Positions 25,990-35,589 are shown, numbered from the stretch's first letter. The stretch: DNA of 64,000 bases from Pseudomonas iridis (GCF_017980685.1 NZ_JACXXO010000012.1:82465-146464), one strand, 5' to 3'. Translations and numbers: made by a program. The notes: generated by a model not told the origin, from the letters alone.

Positions 25990-27087
25990 GTGCCTGTTTT
26001 TTCTTCTTTGCGCAATGCCCTGCTGGCCGCTGCCGGCCTGACGATCGCCGTCGGTGCCCAAGCCGCCGGCACGGTGCATATTTATAACTGGTCGGATTAC
26101 ATCGGCGAATCGACGCTGGCCGACTTTCAGAAAGAGACCGGGATCAAACCGATCTACGACGTGTTCGACTCCAACGAAACCCTGGAAGGCAAGTTGCTCG
26201 CCGGGCGTACCGGCTACGACGTGGTCGTGCCGTCGAACCACTTCCTCGGCAAGCAGATCAAGGCGGGCGCGTTCCAGAAACTCGACCGGGCGCAGCTGTC
26301 AAATTACTCGAATCTCGACCCGGCGCTGCTCAAGCGTCTGGAGCAGAACGATCCTGGCAACCTGTACGCCGTGCCGTACCTGTGGGGCACCAACGGCATC
26401 GGCTATAACGTCGATAAAGTGAAGGCTGTGCTGGGCATCGACAAGATCGATTCCTGGGGTGTGCTGTTCGAGCCGGAAAACATCAAGAAGCTGCAAAGCT
26501 GCGGCGTGGCATTCCTCGATTCGGCCGATGAAATGATGCCGACCGTGCTCAACTACATGGGGCTGGATGCCAACAGCACCAATCCCAAGGATTACAAGAA
26601 AGCCACCGACAAATTGCTCGCCGTGCGCCCCTACGTAACCTACTTCCATTCTTCGAAATACATCGGCGACCTGGCCAACGGCGACATCTGCGTGGCCATC
26701 GGTTTCTCCGGCGATATCTTCCAGGCGAAGAACCGCGCGGCAGAAGCCAAGAAGGGCGTGAACATCGCCTACACGGTGCCGAAAGAGGGCGGCGCGTTGT
26801 GGTTCGACATGTTGGCGATTCCCAAGGATTCGTCGAACGTGAAGCAGGCCCATGCTTTCATCAACTATCTGTTGAAACCTGAGGTGATCGCCCAGGTCAG
26901 TGACTCTGTCGGTTACGCCAACCCCAACCCGGGCTCGGACAAGTTGATGGATCAATCCATCCGTACCGATGAATCGGTTTATCCGCCACAGACCGTGATT
27001 GACAAGGCCTACGTGTCGACCGAGTTGCCACCGAACATTCAGCGTCTGATGACCCGCAGCTGGACCAAGGTCAAGTCGGGGATGTAA
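25990..27087 (+). CDS. spuE: Polyamine ABC transporter, periplasmic binding protein (second)
   Basis: A 365-residue PotF-like protein, closely related to SpuD (AGTVHIYNWSDYIGESTLADF; YDVFDSNETLEGKLLAGRTG; YFHSSKYIGDLANGDICVAIG). The start is taken as GTG 25990: it is preceded by TTAGAGGAC and opens the signal peptide MPVFSSLRNALLAAAGLTIA; an upstream ATG frame would add 19 residues rich in W and Q ahead of the signal. The length then equals that of P. aeruginosa SpuE, which prefers spermidine. Ligand preference here is inferred from order only. Confidence 0.9.
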   Translation: MPVFSSLRNALLAAAGLTIAVGAQAAGTVHIYNWSDYIGESTLADFQKETGIKPIYDVFDSNETLEGKLLAGRTGYDVVVPSNHFLGKQIKAGAFQKLDRAQLSNYSNLDPALLKRLEQNDPGNLYAVPYLWGTNGIGYNVDKVKAVLGIDKIDSWGVLFEPENIKKLQSCGVAFLDSADEMMPTVLNYMGLDANSTNPKDYKKATDKLLAVRPYVTYFHSSKYIGDLANGDICVAIGFSGDIFQAKNRAAEAKKGVNIAYTVPKEGGALWFDMLAIPKDSSNVKQAHAFINYLLKPEVIAQVSDSVGYANPNPGSDKLMDQSIRTDESVYPPQTVIDKAYVSTELPPNIQRLMTRSWTKVKSGM

Positions 27088-27153
27088 GGCACAAACTATC
27101 CTGGGTTCGTCCGCATTGGGCGAACTGCACTCTTTTTTCTGGGAGTTTCGTAA

Positions 27154-28296
27154 ATGGCAGTTGCCTCCGGCGCCTATAAGAAAGCCCTCGAGGGCGACCA
27201 GACACCCAAACAGGTGTTGGTCAAAATCGACCGGGTCACGAAGAAGTTCGACGAGACGATTGCCGTGGACGATGTGTCCCTGGAAATCAAAAAGGGTGAG
27301 ATCTTCGCCCTGCTCGGCGGTTCGGGATCGGGCAAATCCACTCTGCTGCGGATGCTGGCAGGGTTCGAACGGCCCACGGAGGGGCGCATTTTTCTCGACG
27401 GCGTCGACATCACCGACATGCCGCCGTACGAACGTCCGATCAACATGATGTTTCAGTCCTACGCCTTGTTTCCGCACATGACCGTGGCGCAGAACATCGC
27501 GTTCGGTTTGCAGCAGGACAAGATTCCCAAGGCTGAAGTCGAAGCCCGCGTGGCCGAGATGCTCAAACTGGTGCAGATGAGCCAATACGCCAAGCGCAAG
27601 CCGCATCAACTGTCTGGCGGTCAGCGTCAGCGTGTTGCTCTGGCGCGGTCGCTGGCCAAGCGGCCAAAGCTGTTGCTGCTCGACGAACCGATGGGCGCAC
27701 TGGATAAAAAACTGCGTTCGCAGATGCAGCTCGAACTGGTGGAAATCATCGAGCGCGTCGGCGTGACCTGCGTGATGGTGACCCACGACCAGGAAGAGGC
27801 CATGACCATGGCCGAGCGCATCGCGATCATGCATCTGGGCTGGATCGCACAGATCGGCAGCCCGATCGACATCTACGAAACCCCGACCAGTCGTCTGGTC
27901 TGCGAATTCATCGGCAGCGTCAATATCTTCGAAGGCGAAGTGATCGACGATGCCGAGGGTCACGCGACCATCACTTGCAAGGACCTCGACCGGCAGATCT
28001 ATGTGGGTCACGGCATCAGCACCTCGGTGCAGGACAAGTCGGTCACCTACGCGATTCGTCCGGAGAAACTGCTGGTCACCGCCGATCAACCGACTTGCGA
28101 ATACAACTGGTCGAGCGGCAAGGTGCATGACATCGCCTACCTCGGCGGGCACTCGGTGTTCTACGTCGAACTGCCGAGCGGCAAACTTGTGCAGTCCTTT
28201 GTTGCCAACGCCGAACGCCGTGGCGCCCGTCCGACCTGGGGCGATCAGGTTTTCGTGTGGTGGGAAGACGACAGCGGTGTGGTACTTCGCTCATGA
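27154..28296 (+). CDS. spuF: Polyamine ABC transporter ATPase
   Basis: A 380-residue PotA/PotG-like ATPase. Walker A GGSGSGKS (55–62), Q-loop MMFQSYALFPHMTVAQNIAFG (98–118), signature LSGGQ (153–157), Walker B LLLLDEP (173–179), H-loop VTHDQEEAMTM, then a C-terminal TOBE regulatory domain (about 285–380). The stop overlaps the next start (ATGA at 28293–28296), so spuF and spuG are coupled. Confidence 0.94.
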   Translation: MAVASGAYKKALEGDQTPKQVLVKIDRVTKKFDETIAVDDVSLEIKKGEIFALLGGSGSGKSTLLRMLAGFERPTEGRIFLDGVDITDMPPYERPINMMFQSYALFPHMTVAQNIAFGLQQDKIPKAEVEARVAEMLKLVQMSQYAKRKPHQLSGGQRQRVALARSLAKRPKLLLLDEPMGALDKKLRSQMQLELVEIIERVGVTCVMVTHDQEEAMTMAERIAIMHLGWIAQIGSPIDIYETPTSRLVCEFIGSVNIFEGEVIDDAEGHATITCKDLDRQIYVGHGISTSVQDKSVTYAIRPEKLLVTADQPTCEYNWSSGKVHDIAYLGGHSVFYVELPSGKLVQSFVANAERRGARPTWGDQVFVWWEDDSGVVLRS

Positions 28297-29213
28297 ACAT
28301 GCGCAAATTCAAACGGCGCATCAACCGAATAATTCCCAATGGCCGCCAGCTGGTCATCGGGGTTCCGTTCATCTGGCTGTTTCTGTTCTTCATGTTGCCG
28401 TTCTTCATCGTCCTGAAGATCAGCTTCGCCGAAGCCGACGTGGCCATTCCGCCGTACACCGAGATCTACACGTTTGCCGAGCAGAAGCTGCAACTGCTGC
28501 TGAACCTGGGCAACTACGCGCTGCTGGCGGGCGACGAGTTGTACATCGCCGCGTACCTCGGCTCGCTGAAGATGGCGCTGATCAGCACCGTTCTGTGCCT
28601 GGCGATCGGCTACCCGATGGCCTACGCGATCGCCACGGCCCGTAAGGAAATGCAAACGGTGCTGGTGCTGCTGATCATGATGCCGACCTGGACGGCAATC
28701 CTGATCCGCGTTTACGCGTGGATGGGCATCCTCAGCAACAATGGCCTGCTCAACGGATTCCTGATGAGCATCGGCCTGATCGATGAGCCGCTGCAGATCC
28801 TCAACACCAACCTCGCGGTGTATATCGGCATCGTCTACTCGTACCTGCCGTTCATGATCCTGCCGCTGTACGCCAACCTGGTGAAGCACGACAACAGTCT
28901 GCTGGAAGCGGCTTCGGACCTTGGTTCGAGCACCTTCAACAGCTTCTGGAAGATCACTATTCCGCTGTCCAAAAACGGGATTATTGCCGGCTGCATGCTG
29001 GTGTTCATTCCGGTCGTGGGCGAGTTCGTCATCCCGGAACTGCTCGGCGGTCCGGAAACGCTGATGATCGGCAAGGTGCTCTGGCAAGAGTTCTTCAACA
29101 ACCGTGACTGGCCGGTAGCGTCCGCGCTGGCGGTGGTGATGCTGGCGATCCTGATTGTGCCGATCATCCTGTTCAACCGCAGTCAGGCCAAGGAAATGGA
29201 GGGTAAAGAATGA
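28293..29213 (+). CDS. spuG: Polyamine ABC transporter permease
   Basis: A 306-residue PotH-like inner-membrane permease with about six membrane helices (first one VIGVPFIWLFLFFMLPFF) and the EAA motif LLEAASDLGSSTFNSFWKITIPL. ATG 28293 overlaps the spuF stop; a second ATG at 28299 is also possible. The stop overlaps spuH by four bases (29210–29213). Confidence 0.93.
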   Translation: MNMRKFKRRINRIIPNGRQLVIGVPFIWLFLFFMLPFFIVLKISFAEADVAIPPYTEIYTFAEQKLQLLLNLGNYALLAGDELYIAAYLGSLKMALISTVLCLAIGYPMAYAIATARKEMQTVLVLLIMMPTWTAILIRVYAWMGILSNNGLLNGFLMSIGLIDEPLQILNTNLAVYIGIVYSYLPFMILPLYANLVKHDNSLLEAASDLGSSTFNSFWKITIPLSKNGIIAGCMLVFIPVVGEFVIPELLGGPETLMIGKVLWQEFFNNRDWPVASALAVVMLAILIVPIILFNRSQAKEMEGKE

Positions 29214-30100
29214 AGCGCTTCCGTTTCTCCAGCCTGATGCTGGTTGTGGGTTTGTTGTTTATCTATCTGCCGATGCTGATCCTGGTGATCTATTCGTTCA
29301 ACGCCTCGAAACTGGTGACGGTGTGGGGCGGCTGGTCGATCAAGTGGTATGTCGGCCTGCTCGACAACTCGCAACTGATGGGCTCGGTACTGCGCTCGCT
29401 GGAAATCGCCTGCTACACGGCCGTGGCTGCGGTAGCACTGGGTACTTTGGCCGCATTCGTGCTGACGCGCATCACCCATTTCAAGGGCCGTACGTTGTTC
29501 GGCGGCCTGGTGACGGCGCCGTTGGTCATGCCCGAAGTGATCACCGGTCTGTCGCTGTTGCTGCTGTTCGTGGCCATGGCGCAGATGATCGGCTGGCCAC
29601 AGGAACGTGGCATCGTCACCATCTGGATCGCGCACACGACGTTCTGTGCGGCTTATGTGGCGGTGGTGGTGTCGGCGCGTCTGCGTGAGCTGGACCTGTC
29701 GATTGAAGAAGCGGCGATGGACCTGGGGGCGCGGCCGTGGAAGGTGTTCTTCCTGATCACCATCCCGATGATCGCGCCATCGTTGGCAGCGGGCGGCATG
29801 ATGTCGTTCGCGCTGTCGCTGGACGATTTGGTACTGGCAAGCTTCGTGTCGGGCCCGGGTTCGACGACGCTGCCGATGGAAGTGTTCTCGGCGGTACGTC
29901 TGGGCGTCAAGCCTGAGATCAACGCCGTGGCCAGCCTGATTCTGCTGGCGGTGTCGATCGTGACTTTCATGGTCTGGTTCTTCAGCCGCCGCGCCGAAGA
30001 AGCCCGCAAGAAAGCCATCCAGCAAGCCATCGAAGAAAGCGCTGCCGATTCGTGGAAGCAACCGGACGTACGTCGCGCACCGGCGCCGGGAGGGGTGTAA
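29210..30100 (+). CDS. spuH: Polyamine ABC transporter permease
   Basis: A 296-residue PotI-like permease, partner of SpuG. First helix LMLVVGLLFIYLPMLILVIY; EAA motif IEEAAMDLGARPWKVFFLITIP; about six membrane segments and a basic, Ala-rich cytoplasmic tail (RRAEEARKKAIQQAIEES). ATGA overlap with spuG. It ends the spu operon and is followed by a type B REPIN. Confidence 0.93.
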   Translation: MKRFRFSSLMLVVGLLFIYLPMLILVIYSFNASKLVTVWGGWSIKWYVGLLDNSQLMGSVLRSLEIACYTAVAAVALGTLAAFVLTRITHFKGRTLFGGLVTAPLVMPEVITGLSLLLLFVAMAQMIGWPQERGIVTIWIAHTTFCAAYVAVVVSARLRELDLSIEEAAMDLGARPWKVFFLITIPMIAPSLAAGGMMSFALSLDDLVLASFVSGPGSTTLPMEVFSAVRLGVKPEINAVASLILLAVSIVTFMVWFFSRRAEEARKKAIQQAIEESAADSWKQPDVRRAPAPGGV

Positions 30101-30144
30101 GCCAATCTGGATTGGCCTCAATATCAAGGCCAATCCAAATCCAA

Positions 30145-30235
30145 TGTGGGAGCGAGCCTGCTCGCGAGGACGGAGTGTCAGTCGACTCAAATGTTGGCTG
30201 ACATTTAGTCTTCGCGAGCAGGCTCGCTCCCACAG
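30145..30235. repeat. REPIN, type B
   Basis: TGTGGGAGCGAGCCTGCTCG and CGAGCAGGCTCGCTCCCACA are inverted around about 50 bases, after spuH. Confidence 0.92.
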
Positions 30236-30299
30236 TTGTTTTGTGGTGATCTTCGGGTCCAAGGGGATTTGCGGATGCTCTCAATACAGTTCATCAGCT

Positions 30300-30480
30300 T
30301 GCCCCCCCCCGGCGTGGCGATCAGAGTCACCCCGGCCGGCCGTAGTGCCTGGCGTGTTACATCGACCTGAAAGACCTTATCGAATATGGATTCGGCATCG
30401 ATCCTTCACGTCGATGTTTCTCCCGAATATCCCCCAATCGGTCCCCTCTCCCTCTGGGAGAGGGCTAGGGTGAGGGGCTT
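30300..30480. repeat. C9 run and partial copy of type E long repeat
   Basis: A run of nine C residues lies at 30301–30310. From 30357 to 30479 the sequence matches the right part of the long element at 36723–36931: both share TTACATCGACCTGAAAGACC, then AATATCCCCCAATC and the end GGGAGAGGGCTAGGGTGAGG. The left inverted end is missing. It abuts the stop codon of the acylase gene. Confidence 0.75.
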
Positions 30481-32892
30481 TTAAGGGGTTCCGCGCGCCG
30501 GCAGCAGCTTCAACGTACTGCGCGTATTCGCCGTCACCTCTTCCTCGCTGAAATGCGCCTGCACATAAATCCCCTCCACATACGCTTCAGCCTGATCGTC
30601 ATAGTGACGATCAAACGGCACGCCGCTCTGCCCGACCGGGTTGATCGTCAAGCTGTGAGCAGGATCAGCGAAGTCAACCAGGCGCCGCGTAGAAGGCCCG
30701 TAAGTCACCGGCCATGGTGCCGGGCCGATCTTCGCCGAGAGGTTGTTCGGCACTTCATGGCTGCCCGGTGCGGCGAACGGCCCGACGTTGAAGATGCGAT
30801 CCAGCGGCTTCTGCTGCCCCAGCGGATGCCCGTGGGTCAGCGTGTGCGCCGTGCCCCATTTCCATCCGGACGCATCGTCACCGAGGGTCAGCTTCAGGTG
30901 CTTCATGCTCGCCTGCCATGCCGTGCGCACGACATCGGCGCGAGTCTCTTTGTTCGGCGTGTTGCGGTTATCCCACCAGACTGAATCAGCACTCGCCGCC
31001 AAGCGTGGCAATGCCGAATCAATCACCCGCGTCGACAACAGCGTGTCGAAAAAGTCATTGCCCAACTCATCGCGCATCGCGGCATCGGCGAGGTCATAGA
31101 GGAACTGGTTGAACACCGTCGCGCTTACCGAATCCAGTGGATAGTCGCCTGGCCACTGCGCCAGTTGCGAGACCAGTTTCAACTGCGCCGGATCGCTCAC
31201 CACCTCGCGCAGCACGGGCAGCAGAGGCGCCAGCAAACGCGGACCGTAACCGGTGGCGGTGCCCAGTTGCAGTTTCTGGTTGGCTTCGTTGGTCCACTTC
31301 ACACTCTTGTCGTTGAGCTGTCGATTGAGCTGCTGGCCACGGTCGGCGAGGTTGTAGTAACCGGGAATCTCCATGCCGCTTGGCGACACGGGCTGGAAGT
31401 TGGCCGAAACGATATAGCCGCGTGCCGGGTTTTCTTCCTGCGGGTTGGCGCTGAACGGGTAGAAACCGTCCTTGTTCGCTTGATCAGTGCTGCCATCAAG
31501 GATGAAGCCCGGCTTGACCCCGGCGGGGCGCTTGGGCAGCAACGCCGAAGCCCACCAGGCGATATCGCCCTTGGCATTGGCGTAAACGAGGTTGAGCCCC
31601 GGCGCCTGCACCTTGGCCGCAGCGGCGCGGGCCTTGGCCAACGTGTCGGCGCGGTTGAGCTGGTAGAAACCGTCGAGGATCGGGTTGGGTGTTTCGAGGA
31701 ATGCCCACCACATCGCGATCGGCGTTTTGCCGGCGGCGGACCCGAGCGCGTCGTTGACGATCGGGCCGTGCGGCGACTGGCGCAGGGTGATGGTCACCGG
31801 CGCCTGGCCCTTCACGGCGATCTGCTGCTCGCTGCTGACCATGTCGGTCCACTGGCCGCGATACCAGACCTGATTCGGGTTGTCCGGGTTGACCTTCTCG
31901 GCGATCAGGTCCAGATCGTCGTTCTGGAACATGGTCAGGCTCCAGCCGAAATCCAGGTTGTGCCCCAGGAACGCGAAAGGCACCAGCGCCTGATGATGGC
32001 CATAGAGTTCAAACCCCGGTGCCGACAACTGCGCTTCGTACCACACCGATGGCACCGAGAAACGGATGTGCGGATCGCCGGCCAACAATGGCTTGCCACT
32101 CTGGCTGCGGCTGCCGGCGATGACCCAAGCGTTGCTGCCCTCGAACTGCGGCAGACCGTTGTCGATCAGCGCCTGTTCACTGAGGCGGGCGAGGGCGGTG
32201 AGGTCCTGCCAGTCGCCAGCGGCGAGGGCCGGCGCGTGCCGGGTGTGATCGGTGGCGAGTACGCCTCTGGCCTGCCAGTCGAGATCGAACACATTGAGGT
32301 AATCGGCACCGAGCTGATCGCGTACGTAGGTCAGCAGCGGTTCGGTGCGAAACGCGGCAGCAAAGCTGTAGGCCATGTAGCCGGCGACACTGATGCTGTC
32401 TTCGGCGGTGAACGGCCGCTTGGGGATGCCCAGCACGTCGAACTCGACAGGCGCGGCGTGCGTGTCCTGATATTGGTTGATGCCGTCCAGATAGGCTTGC
32501 AGGCCCTTCCACGCCGGCGACTGCTTGTCGAGGCTGGCTACATAACTGGCTGCGCGTTCACGAATGCGCAAACTGCGGAACAGTTTGTCGGTGTCGAGGA
32601 GTTTTGGCCCGAGCACTTCGGCCAGTTCGCCTCGGGCGAGACGGCGCATGGCTTCCATCTGGAACAGACGATCCTGCGCGTGCACATAACCGAGGGCGCG
32701 ATAGAGGTCGGTTTCGTTCTCGGCGCGGATGTGCGGCACACCGCGCTCGTCGTAGCGCACCGTTACCGAACCTTGCAGGTTGCGCAGTTCAATCTGGCCC
32801 TGGCGTGTTGGCTGTTTGCTGTAGATGTACCCGCCTGCGCCAGCGAGCAGGACAACGATGAGCAAGGCAAGAACGGTGAACACGCGTTTCAT
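30481..32892 (-). CDS. Penicillin acylase-family Ntn-hydrolase (HacB-like acylase)
   Basis: An 803-residue precursor of the penicillin/acyl-homoserine-lactone acylase family. The start MKRVFTVLALLIVVLLAGAG at 32892 gives a signal or N-terminal anchor; 16 residues of a longer frame precede it without purpose. EGSNAWVIAGSRS places the nucleophile at S253 after self-cleavage at G252–S253, with beta-subunit motifs GDPHIRFSVPSVWYE and GWSLTMFQNDDLD. The product acts in the periplasm. In P. aeruginosa hacB (PA0305) lies directly beside spuH and hydrolyses acyl-homoserine lactones; this convergent placement suggests the orthologue, but substrate is inferred. Confidence 0.85.
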   Translation of the reverse strand: MKRVFTVLALLIVVLLAGAGGYIYSKQPTRQGQIELRNLQGSVTVRYDERGVPHIRAENETDLYRALGYVHAQDRLFQMEAMRRLARGELAEVLGPKLLDTDKLFRSLRIRERAASYVASLDKQSPAWKGLQAYLDGINQYQDTHAAPVEFDVLGIPKRPFTAEDSISVAGYMAYSFAAAFRTEPLLTYVRDQLGADYLNVFDLDWQARGVLATDHTRHAPALAAGDWQDLTALARLSEQALIDNGLPQFEGSNAWVIAGSRSQSGKPLLAGDPHIRFSVPSVWYEAQLSAPGFELYGHHQALVPFAFLGHNLDFGWSLTMFQNDDLDLIAEKVNPDNPNQVWYRGQWTDMVSSEQQIAVKGQAPVTITLRQSPHGPIVNDALGSAAGKTPIAMWWAFLETPNPILDGFYQLNRADTLAKARAAAAKVQAPGLNLVYANAKGDIAWWASALLPKRPAGVKPGFILDGSTDQANKDGFYPFSANPQEENPARGYIVSANFQPVSPSGMEIPGYYNLADRGQQLNRQLNDKSVKWTNEANQKLQLGTATGYGPRLLAPLLPVLREVVSDPAQLKLVSQLAQWPGDYPLDSVSATVFNQFLYDLADAAMRDELGNDFFDTLLSTRVIDSALPRLAASADSVWWDNRNTPNKETRADVVRTAWQASMKHLKLTLGDDASGWKWGTAHTLTHGHPLGQQKPLDRIFNVGPFAAPGSHEVPNNLSAKIGPAPWPVTYGPSTRRLVDFADPAHSLTINPVGQSGVPFDRHYDDQAEAYVEGIYVQAHFSEEEVTANTRSTLKLLPARGTP

Positions 32893-32994
32893 GGTGACTC
32901 CTTGTGCATGCAGAATTGCCGCCCGTCGGGCTGCAAACAATTAGCACAGACCTTCTGTGCCGTGCATCGCTGTCCTTGAAAAGTCCGGAATGCC

Positions 32995-33573
32995 TTATTG
33001 CGCCTGCACCGGCCAAGGGCAATAGCAGCCGACCGCCAGCGTGTGCGTGGCATTCACCGGGCGATCATCCGTTAACGCGTTCAGGATCGGTTCGATAAAG
33101 CTGTTGCTGGAGTTGCAGGTCAGGCCTTCGCTGTAGGGCCCGAAGTACGCGAGTTTGCCGCTGCGGTCCCAGATCGCTACAGCGGGACTGGCGGGAATCT
33201 GCTCGGCACCGGGCAATACCGCGATGGTTTTCAGGCTGCTCAAAGTGACGGGCAACTGGCCGTGGCTGCCGGGTCGCTGCACCGCGAAAAACTCGACGCC
33301 TCTGGCGCTGAAATGCTCGACCATCTCGGTCAGGTGCTGCTGATTGCCGACGTTGCAGGGGCAGGCCGGGTCCCAGAAATGCACCAGGCGAATCTTGCCA
33401 GGTCCGGCGAGATTATCCGGCAGGCGTAGCGGGTCGCCGGAAAAAACCGCCGTGTGCTCGCTGAACGCGCGCAAGTACCGGCCCTGAAACCAGTCGTACG
33501 CCGTCCACAACACGCCGGCACACACAAGCGCGAGCAGGCTGGCAAACAGTGTGGTGCGGTAGGACGAACGCAT
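32995..33573 (-). CDS. DUF6436-type thioredoxin-fold membrane-anchored protein
   Basis: A 192-residue protein with an N-terminal hydrophobic anchor (YRTTLFASLLALVCAGVLW) and a periplasmic thioredoxin-like domain: KIRLVHFWDPACPCNVGNQ in the place of the CxxC motif (here CPC, two cysteines separated by one residue), then VEFFAVQRPGSHGQ and SPAVAIWDRSGKLAYFGPYS. The C-terminal VGCYCPWPVQAQ has a further CxC pair. The start at 33573 is chosen for the anchor and an AAGGATC element upstream. The redox role is inferred from the fold; the CPC motif makes ordinary disulfide exchange uncertain. Confidence 0.7.
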   Translation of the reverse strand: MRSSYRTTLFASLLALVCAGVLWTAYDWFQGRYLRAFSEHTAVFSGDPLRLPDNLAGPGKIRLVHFWDPACPCNVGNQQHLTEMVEHFSARGVEFFAVQRPGSHGQLPVTLSSLKTIAVLPGAEQIPASPAVAIWDRSGKLAYFGPYSEGLTCNSSNSFIEPILNALTDDRPVNATHTLAVGCYCPWPVQAQ

Positions 33574-33672
33574 GTATTTCGATCCTTGAGGGGCGGCTAG
33601 CTTGCCATGCTTGCCGCGACAGATGAATATCGCAAGCCGATAAAGTCTGTTCACCGCTCTGGAATTTGCCTC

Positions 33673-34620
33673 ATGCCCGCTACTTTCGACCCCGATCAAT
33701 TACGCGCCAGCCTCAAGCCTTTGGCTGAGTGGCAGCCGTTGTCGGACGAAGCCAAGGCCTATCAATGCTTCTACAAAACCGATTTTCCCGAGCGTGATGT
33801 CTGGCGCGGCATGGGTCGTTTCGCCGTTGATGGCTACGAACTGGTCAGCCATTGCTGGTGGCCGGAGAAGGTCAAGGGCACGCTGTTTCTATTGCACGGT
33901 TTCTACGACCACACCGGGCTGTATCGGCATGTGATCGAGTGGGCGCTGGATCAGGATTTTGCGGTAATCGCCTGCGACTTGCCCGGGCATGGTCTGTCGA
34001 GCGGCACGCGGGCGAGCATCCGCGACTTCTCTGAATATCAGGACGCGCTGCAAGCCTTGTTCGTCGAAGCCAATTCGATTGCCCTGCCGCAACCCTGGCA
34101 CCTGTGCGGACAAAGCACTGGCGGCGCCATCGTCGTCGACCATGTGCTCAATCATGGCGAGAACAGTCCGGCGCAGGGTCAGGTGATTTTGCTGTCGCCA
34201 CTGGTACGACCGCGGGCGTGGGGCTGGTCGCAGCTGAGTTATTACCTGCTGCGGCCTTTCGTAAGGGGCATCGCGCGGCGCTTCAGCGAGAACTCCAACG
34301 ACCCGGATTTCCTGCCGTTTCTACTGGCCGATCCGTTGCAGCCCAAGCGCTTGCCGACGGCATGGGTCGGGGCCTTGTCACGCTGGATCAACCGGGTGGA
34401 ATTCGCCAGAAAAAGTCCGCGACGGCCGCTGATCATTCAGGGGCAGGCGGACATGACCGTGGACTGGCAGCACAATCTGCAGGTGTTGAAGTTGAAGTTC
34501 GATCGACCGCAGATCTTGCTGCTACCCGAGGCGCGGCATCATCTGGCGAATGAGGCGGCTGATATGCGTGAGGAATATTTCGAGTTTCTGAGCAAGCGGA
34601 TCAGGGGCCGGAATCTCTAG
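33673..34620 (+). CDS. Alpha/beta hydrolase (serine hydrolase superfamily)
   Basis: A 315-residue cytoplasmic alpha/beta hydrolase. TLFLLHGFYDHTGLY gives the oxyanion-hole HG segment, DLPGHGLSSGTRASI follows, and CGQSTGGAIV is the nucleophile elbow (G-x-S-x-G). PLIIQGQADMTVDWQHN supplies the acid (Asp) and EARHHLANE the catalytic His. This arrangement resembles monoacylglycerol lipase/lysophospholipase-like proteins. The start at 33673 (MPATFDPDQL) follows the divergent DUF6436 gene. The substrate is unknown. Confidence 0.85.
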   Translation: MPATFDPDQLRASLKPLAEWQPLSDEAKAYQCFYKTDFPERDVWRGMGRFAVDGYELVSHCWWPEKVKGTLFLLHGFYDHTGLYRHVIEWALDQDFAVIACDLPGHGLSSGTRASIRDFSEYQDALQALFVEANSIALPQPWHLCGQSTGGAIVVDHVLNHGENSPAQGQVILLSPLVRPRAWGWSQLSYYLLRPFVRGIARRFSENSNDPDFLPFLLADPLQPKRLPTAWVGALSRWINRVEFARKSPRRPLIIQGQADMTVDWQHNLQVLKLKFDRPQILLLPEARHHLANEAADMREEYFEFLSKRIRGRNL

Positions 34621-34635
34621 CGGATTTACTGACCT

Positions 34636-34727
34636 CATCGCTGGCAAGCCAGCTCCCACAGGGTTTTGAGTCGACCACGGATTTGTGAACGCCCGAAAAA
34701 CCTGTGGGAGCTGGCTTGCCAGCGATG
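34636..34727. repeat. REPIN, type A
   Basis: CATCGCTGGCAAGCCAGC at 34636 and GCTGGCTTGCCAGCGATG at the right are inverted around about 40 bases. Confidence 0.92.
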
Positions 34728-34749
34728 GCGGCCGGTCAGGCGACGAAGA

Positions 34750-35481
34750 TCATTGGCCCACCGCCAACCCAGCCCTGATCGCCGCCAGCGCGGCCTGGTA
34801 ATACGCCTTGCCCTCGGTGGACTCGGCGAACGTCGCAAACTCTTCCAGCTCGTTATCCGACAGATCGCGATAAACGTAGAGCAGCGTGTTGTTCATGTCC
34901 GCGCCGATCTGATCCATCAAGCGCTGACGCTGACCGTTCAACATGCCTTGCGCCTGACCGCCACCGAGCAGGCCCGGAATCATCGAACTCAAACTGTCCG
35001 CCGCGACCCCGGCAATCGCCAGGCTCACCTCGGCGCCAGCCTCCCGCGCAGGCAGCGCCTGGGCGAGATGGCCGATGATCAAAAGTCGGCTGTCGCTGGC
35101 CGGCATTTTCGGCAGGCCCTTGGCGTTCTTGGCCAGTTGATCCCGGCGGGTCGCGAGCAATTCGGCGGCAACGATTTTCTTGCCCAGCGGCGACTGGAAA
35201 AAAGACAGCGCAGGTTTCGGATCGGCGAGGTTCTGCCGTAGCTGTGCCTCGGCGCGTTGATCCATGGCCTGCGGGGCGAAGCGCTGGTTGCTGTTGTTCA
35301 CCAGCGCTTGAAACACGGCGGGCGGCAGACTGTTTTGATAGCGCTGCTGCGCGGCACTCAGGGCGTCATTGAAATGCGCACGTTGTTCTGGCCAGCCGGC
35401 GACCTTGTACAGCTGATCGTGGCCGTCCGCCCAAGCGGGCAAAACACAGAACATCAACAGTGAAAAAAGCAAACGGCGCAT
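34750..35481 (-). CDS. DUF2059-like exported protein
   Basis: A 243-residue protein with signal peptide MRRLLFSLLMFCVLPAWA|DG; the start at 35481 is chosen for it (preceded by CAGGAGTCC on the minus strand). The mature part is helical: two similar halves with FFQSPLGKKIVAAELLATRR near the middle, and FATFAESTEGKAYYQAALAA at the end, both of the 'Ffxsp-Gkk' kind seen in DUF2059 proteins. There is no catalytic motif. The function is unknown; likely periplasmic. It converges with nothing and is divergent from the 2OG oxygenase at 35590. Confidence 0.75.
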   Translation of the reverse strand: MRRLLFSLLMFCVLPAWADGHDQLYKVAGWPEQRAHFNDALSAAQQRYQNSLPPAVFQALVNNSNQRFAPQAMDQRAEAQLRQNLADPKPALSFFQSPLGKKIVAAELLATRRDQLAKNAKGLPKMPASDSRLLIIGHLAQALPAREAGAEVSLAIAGVAADSLSSMIPGLLGGGQAQGMLNGQRQRLMDQIGADMNNTLLYVYRDLSDNELEEFATFAESTEGKAYYQAALAAIRAGLAVGQ

Positions 35482-35589
35482 AGGGACTCCTGTCAGCAGC
35501 GGACTATTCTCCGTGCGGTGCCGTGACTTGTCGAGAATTCGTAACAAGCCGCCGCGTGGCTCTGTCGGATTTCTTGCCGCCGACATACT

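Noticed and set aside
30301..30310. C9 homopolymer as a phase-variation tract
   Set aside because: It lies in a gap, not in a gene or clear promoter, so switching would have no visible effect; may be a sequencing artefact.
31165..32979. A 604-codon plus-strand frame opposite the acylase gene
   Set aside because: No domain seen, and the acylase on the minus strand has all expected motifs.
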